The translations under genes and the position numbers were made by a program. A stretch of DNA of 48,774 nucleotides from Epsilonproteobacteria bacterium (ex Lamellibrachia satsuma) (GTDB taxonomy: Bacteria; Campylobacterota; Campylobacteria; Campylobacterales; Sulfurovaceae). The stretch is from positions 1-48,774 of the forward strand of contig JQIX01000020.1 of assembly GCA_003934925.1 (NCBI GenBank), written 5' to 3'. The notes under the pieces were generated by a model. It ran no database searches and was not told where the DNA came from. It worked only from the letters and a program-made list of their open reading frames with translations. This document shows, piece by piece, positions 45,803-48,774 of this stretch; position 1 is the stretch's first letter; each line of letters starts with the position of its first letter.

Positions 45803-48442
45803 TTATCTTTCATTTCTTTTGAGTTCTTCTTCTCTTCTTACAAAGAAAAGGCCAAGTATAAGTGTCATTAGCATCATCAGTGCAGCCGAAATATTGTTCA
45901 TGGCCGGAGAGCCATCACTTTTCACCTTCTCGCAAGGACAAACTCCACCGTAGTAGTGACTGGAATCCATATCTGAAACCTGCGCTGCTGTTCTGGTTGT
46001 TGTTTCTCCTCTAACCGTTGCATTGTTTTCATACTGTCCCTCTATTGCTTGTCCTGTATGTGTACATGTCATAGACTCATCGACTGCCAAGGTATTTTGA
46101 GGACATTCGATTTCCCCTTCCGGATTATCATTCACGTTAATATTGGTAAGGTTTACATCACCGGTGTTGGTAACGACGTATGTCCAGGTTATCGTGCTGT
46201 TAATATCAACTTCCGGTCCCGTGCCGGTATCGGCATTCTGACCATTGGTGAATTTCTCTATATCGATCGAAGGCGCTTCTGCATAGTAGTGACTGAGGTC
46301 ACTGTCAGAAATCTGTGTTCCTGTCGGTGACATCGCTGTAACCGTTGCATTGTTTTCATACTGTCCTGTTGTTGCCGTTCCCGTAGCAGTACAGGTCTGG
46401 CTTGCACCAGCCGCCAAACTTTCAATAGTACAGATCGCACCCTCTTGGTCATCCGTCACATTGATGTTAGTCAGGGTCGCATCTCCTGTGTTGGTAATGT
46501 TATAGTCCCAGGTTACCGTACTTCCTGTAAGAACTTCCGGTCCACTGCCTGTGTCGGCATCTTGACCGTTTGTACTCTTTTCTACGGTGATGGCGGGAGT
46601 AATGACAGCAAAGTTCACATCATCGCAGATCGGGATACTGTTCTGTTCTGTGACCACACAGGCATTGTTGTCAACATTTCCGGATGAAGCAGCATCCACT
46701 TCTACGGTGATATTGAGTTCCGCCGAACCGCCATTGGCTTCAAGCAATCCAACTTCCCATAAGGAACCATCAAAAGTTCCCTGTGAAGCACTATAACTGT
46801 CATCATAGTTAACATCTGAAGGAAGATCATCTGTGACATTCACATCTGTTGCATTGCGTTCACTGTTGTTTGTGACGGTGATGGTGTACATTACGAACTC
46901 TCCATTCATTGCAATTGTTGTATTTACTTCTTTGGTGATGTTGAGCTCCTGGAACATACCGGCATCAAAATTATCGAAATGCTGAAGTTCTTCAGTATTG
47001 TCAAGATCGATCGTAATAGAGCGTGTTCTACCATCCGATACATCTGCATCACTGTCAACCGTATCGTCTCCTCCCTGGCTTTGGGGACTAAAACGGTAGC
47101 CCTCCGGCAACTTGAATTCTACCGTATAGCTTCCATTGCCAAGCGGTTCAAAACCATATGCTCCATAGAGTCCTGTCTGGGTTGTTCGGTAGACAGTTGT
47201 ATTTCCGTCTTTATACAGGTTAACCGTAACATTATCGAGACCGACTTCATCATCATCCTGTATACCGTTCTGATTTTTATCAACCCAAACATAATCTCCT
47301 ATAGCACCGAACACAAGACCCGCATCGATAGTATCGTTATTATCATTCAGATCAAACCATTCCGTAACACCGCTTGCATCTACATCACTGTCAATTGTAT
47401 CGTCACTTCCTGCGTTCTGCTGTGTAAATTGATATACATTGTTGGATACGGGAAGGACAAATTTTACTTGATATTGCTTTCCTCCATTAGCATTGGTAGT
47501 TTCAACATTTAAAAAACTGTAGTTACCGTTCGAATCAGGATGGACTGTCTGAATTGGAGAAGTATTCCCCTCTTCATAAAGTTCAATATCGATACCCGCA
47601 TGAATCGTATGGTTTTCTCCTGTATCCTGAAGACCATTAGAGTTTATATCCACCCATACACGGTCACCGAGATTGACATGACTTGGACCGAGTTCTGTAA
47701 GGACTAAGTGTACATGTCCTGAAGTGTCACCACCTTCCGCTGCCCAGAACGTTTTTGTAAGGGTTTCATCCTCATCATAAAAACCTGAAATCTCTATATT
47801 GTATACTGTATCACCTGCAACCCATGTGAAGTCCTGTCCGGGAACCTTAGCAATATCATGTGCATCATAACATGGTGAAGGATAGTCATAACCTCCAGTA
47901 AATACGTGACTTTCCTGACCATTTGACAACTTGATGGGAAAAGTATAGATCGGATAGGGATGAAGCGGATCCGAACTGGGGCATGGATTTGCATTGTTCG
48001 GTGTCTCCCAATTGTAAAGATCAAATGCAAAAACTCTGCTAAAATCATGTGAAGTATTTCCATCAGAAAGTGTTATTTGTCTTTTAAGTTTTACATATTC
48101 TAATGAACCACCTGCACTAGTGATAGGGAAATTATGATGTGTCAGTGATGCAAATTCAACGGGCACACCAAGTGTAACGGTACCTGATCCTCCCCCCGGT
48201 TCACCGGAAGTAAATCCACTTCTATTGTGATCGGCAGCTACACCCCAATGCATATTTCTATAGACGTTTTCCCCGTCCAAAATAATAGGTGTTCCATCAT
48301 AAGATATATGGGAATCTGCTTTTGTCCCTTCTCCTGTATTTCCTACGAATCCACCTACAGTGGTATAGGTTATGGCTGCACTAGCAGTTCCTCCCAGAAC
48401 TATGAGTGTTGCAACTGAATTTAAAATCTTTTTCATACCCAT
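45803..48442 (-). CDS. Large secreted repeat protein with C-terminal sorting-like signal
   Basis: An 879-residue surface protein. Parts: signal peptide (1-22); an N-terminal beta domain with THHNFPI near 101 (about 23-256, choice-of-anchor-like); two SdrD-B-like calcium repeats (257-378 and 380-496) with VWVDINSNGLQD and VWVDKNQNGIQDDDE; a DUF11-like domain (498-612); two tandem beta-sandwich repeats (616-722 and 724-831); then C835-x-C837, SDGSPAMN, a membrane helix (850-868) and tail RREEELKRNER. The tail has the layout of sorting signals. A c-di-GMP riboswitch precedes it. Likely adhesin or matrix protein. ATG 48442 follows AGGAGAAG. Confidence 0.85.
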   Translation of the reverse strand: MGMKKILNSVATLIVLGGTASAAITYTTVGGFVGNTGEGTKADSHISYDGTPIILDGENVYRNMHWGVAADHNRSGFTSGEPGGGSGTVTLGVPVEFASLTHHNFPITSAGGSLEYVKLKRQITLSDGNTSHDFSRVFAFDLYNWETPNNANPCPSSDPLHPYPIYTFPIKLSNGQESHVFTGGYDYPSPCYDAHDIAKVPGQDFTWVAGDTVYNIEISGFYDEDETLTKTFWAAEGGDTSGHVHLVLTELGPSHVNLGDRVWVDINSNGLQDTGENHTIHAGIDIELYEEGNTSPIQTVHPDSNGNYSFLNVETTNANGGKQYQVKFVLPVSNNVYQFTQQNAGSDDTIDSDVDASGVTEWFDLNDNNDTIDAGLVFGAIGDYVWVDKNQNGIQDDDEVGLDNVTVNLYKDGNTTVYRTTQTGLYGAYGFEPLGNGSYTVEFKLPEGYRFSPQSQGGDDTVDSDADVSDGRTRSITIDLDNTEELQHFDNFDAGMFQELNITKEVNTTIAMNGEFVMYTITVTNNSERNATDVNVTDDLPSDVNYDDSYSASQGTFDGSLWEVGLLEANGGSAELNITVEVDAASSGNVDNNACVVTEQNSIPICDDVNFAVITPAITVEKSTNGQDADTGSGPEVLTGSTVTWDYNITNTGDATLTNINVTDDQEGAICTIESLAAGASQTCTATGTATTGQYENNATVTAMSPTGTQISDSDLSHYYAEAPSIDIEKFTNGQNADTGTGPEVDINSTITWTYVVTNTGDVNLTNINVNDNPEGEIECPQNTLAVDESMTCTHTGQAIEGQYENNATVRGETTTRTAAQVSDMDSSHYYGGVCPCEKVKSDGSPAMNNISAALMMLMTLILGLFFVRREEELKRNER

Positions 48443-48518
48443 TCTCTTCTCCTTTTCCTCTATAACTTAATTTCAAAAGTTATCTTTTCTCAACTTTCAA
48501 AAGCACCTTAAAACTTTC
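48443..48518 (-). promoter_or_regulatory. Riboswitch expression platform and leader
   Basis: Between aptamer and start codon, in the minus-strand sense, AAAGTT and AACTTT flank a short A-rich loop and can form a hairpin just before the AGGAGAAG ribosome-binding site. No long GC-rich terminator is seen, so control could be by weak termination or by translation. The mechanism is inferred only. Confidence 0.4.
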
Positions 48519-48588
48519 ATGCAACCCGGCGATCTCCATAATAAGACCCGTGGCTTTCCGTCCTATCCTCGCAGATAGTTTGGCTAAT
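48519..48588 (-). promoter_or_regulatory. c-di-GMP-I (GEMM) riboswitch aptamer
   Basis: On the minus strand the segment shows the GEMM-I core in order: GCCAAAC, stem CTATCT with a GCGA (GNRA) tetraloop and GGATAG, GGACGGAAAGCCACGGGTCT, an AGAT arm, and GCCGGGTTGC. Aligned by eye to the Vibrio Vc2 aptamer, the ligand-contacting G20, A47 and C92 are all conserved (G20 at 48584, C92 at 48521). G20 rather than A favours c-di-GMP over cGAMP. It lies 76 bases upstream of the surface-protein ATG. Stem P1 looks weak. Confidence 0.9.
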
Positions 48589-48608
48589 ATTTTATTATTA
48601 CATAATAT

Positions 48609-48774
48609 TTAGTCACCCCTGAAAAACCCAAACACCTCCCAAAAATAGGTACTTTGGAAGTGATTTAAGGGTATAATAACAACCAATAAACATAACAAAA
48701 CAGACTAATTCTTGGTCGAAATAGGTGTTAAAATTGCTTCCACGTTCTCCTAAAAATACCCAACCCAATCTTTT
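48609..48774. repeat. Right copy of terminal inverted repeat (mobile-element end)
   Basis: 48609-48757 is the exact reverse complement of 149-1, and the sequence continues 17 bases further to the window end. The element body would lie to the right, beyond the window. Its boundary starts TTAGTCACCCCTGAAAAACC, and the same open frame seen in the left copy runs here on the minus strand to a TGA near the boundary. It ends about 20 bp before the riboswitch. Confidence 0.75.

Overview
The window reads as a low-GC, densely packed piece of a Campylobacterota (Epsilonproteobacteria) chromosome, probably close to Sulfurovum or Sulfurimonas. Grounds for this: a parA-parB-atpF'-atpF-atpH-atpA-atpG-atpD-atpC block with a b' subunit and no a/c genes alongside; tolQRA starting right after atpC; an unusually long TrmB; a very short RpoZ; a ProB without a PUA domain; and many promoters made only of an extended -10 (TGnTAAAAT or GGxTATAAT). 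No rRNA, tRNA, CRISPR array or complete insertion sequence was seen. All assignments come from reading motifs; no database search was run.

Layout. 1-149 and 48609-48757 are exact inverted copies of one repeat, probably ends of a mobile element lying outside the window. 276-5241: methionine genes metY and metX, xseB, a nitrilase-fold protein lacking catalytic residues, an E1-like ThiF/HesA protein, a lipoprotein and RidA. 5340-11624: rplU, rpmA, a small lipoprotein, obg, proB, fmt, birA, parA, parB. 11687-17457: ATP synthase. 17459-24944: the Tol-Pal envelope system, interrupted between tolA and tolB by pheA, a gene-start remnant and an inverted Memo/AMMECR1 pair, and followed by an L,D-transpeptidase. 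24947-27191: divergent proC and proA around a 161-bp imperfect palindrome. 27243-29259: an FKBP-type isomerase and a decayed hybrid histidine kinase with a probable frameshift. 29338-34794: fabD, mtnN, a ttcA-like gene, an rluD-type gene, an FN3 lipoprotein, trmB. 34805-37657: ftsE, ftsX and an EnvC-like activator. 37718-44895: pyrH, rpoZ, relA/spoT, tyrS, an FMN oxidoreductase, a cell-wall amidase and ppa. 45103-48442, minus strand: a large secreted repeat protein and an outer-membrane beta-barrel protein.

How the parts work together. Most genes are housekeeping. Two envelope themes recur: Tol-Pal for outer-membrane constriction, and FtsEX-EnvC-amidase for septal wall splitting. The most distinctive system is at the right end. 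A c-di-GMP-I (GEMM) riboswitch precedes the two-gene operon for an 879-residue surface protein (SdrD-B-like, DUF11-like and duplicated beta-sandwich repeats) and the beta-barrel protein. The surface protein ends in an apparent C-terminal sorting signal (Cys-x-Cys, SDGSPAMN, membrane helix, basic tail). The mobile-element end lies about 20 bp upstream of this riboswitch, so the operon's promoter probably lies in or at the junction with that element. No sortase-like partner is in the window.
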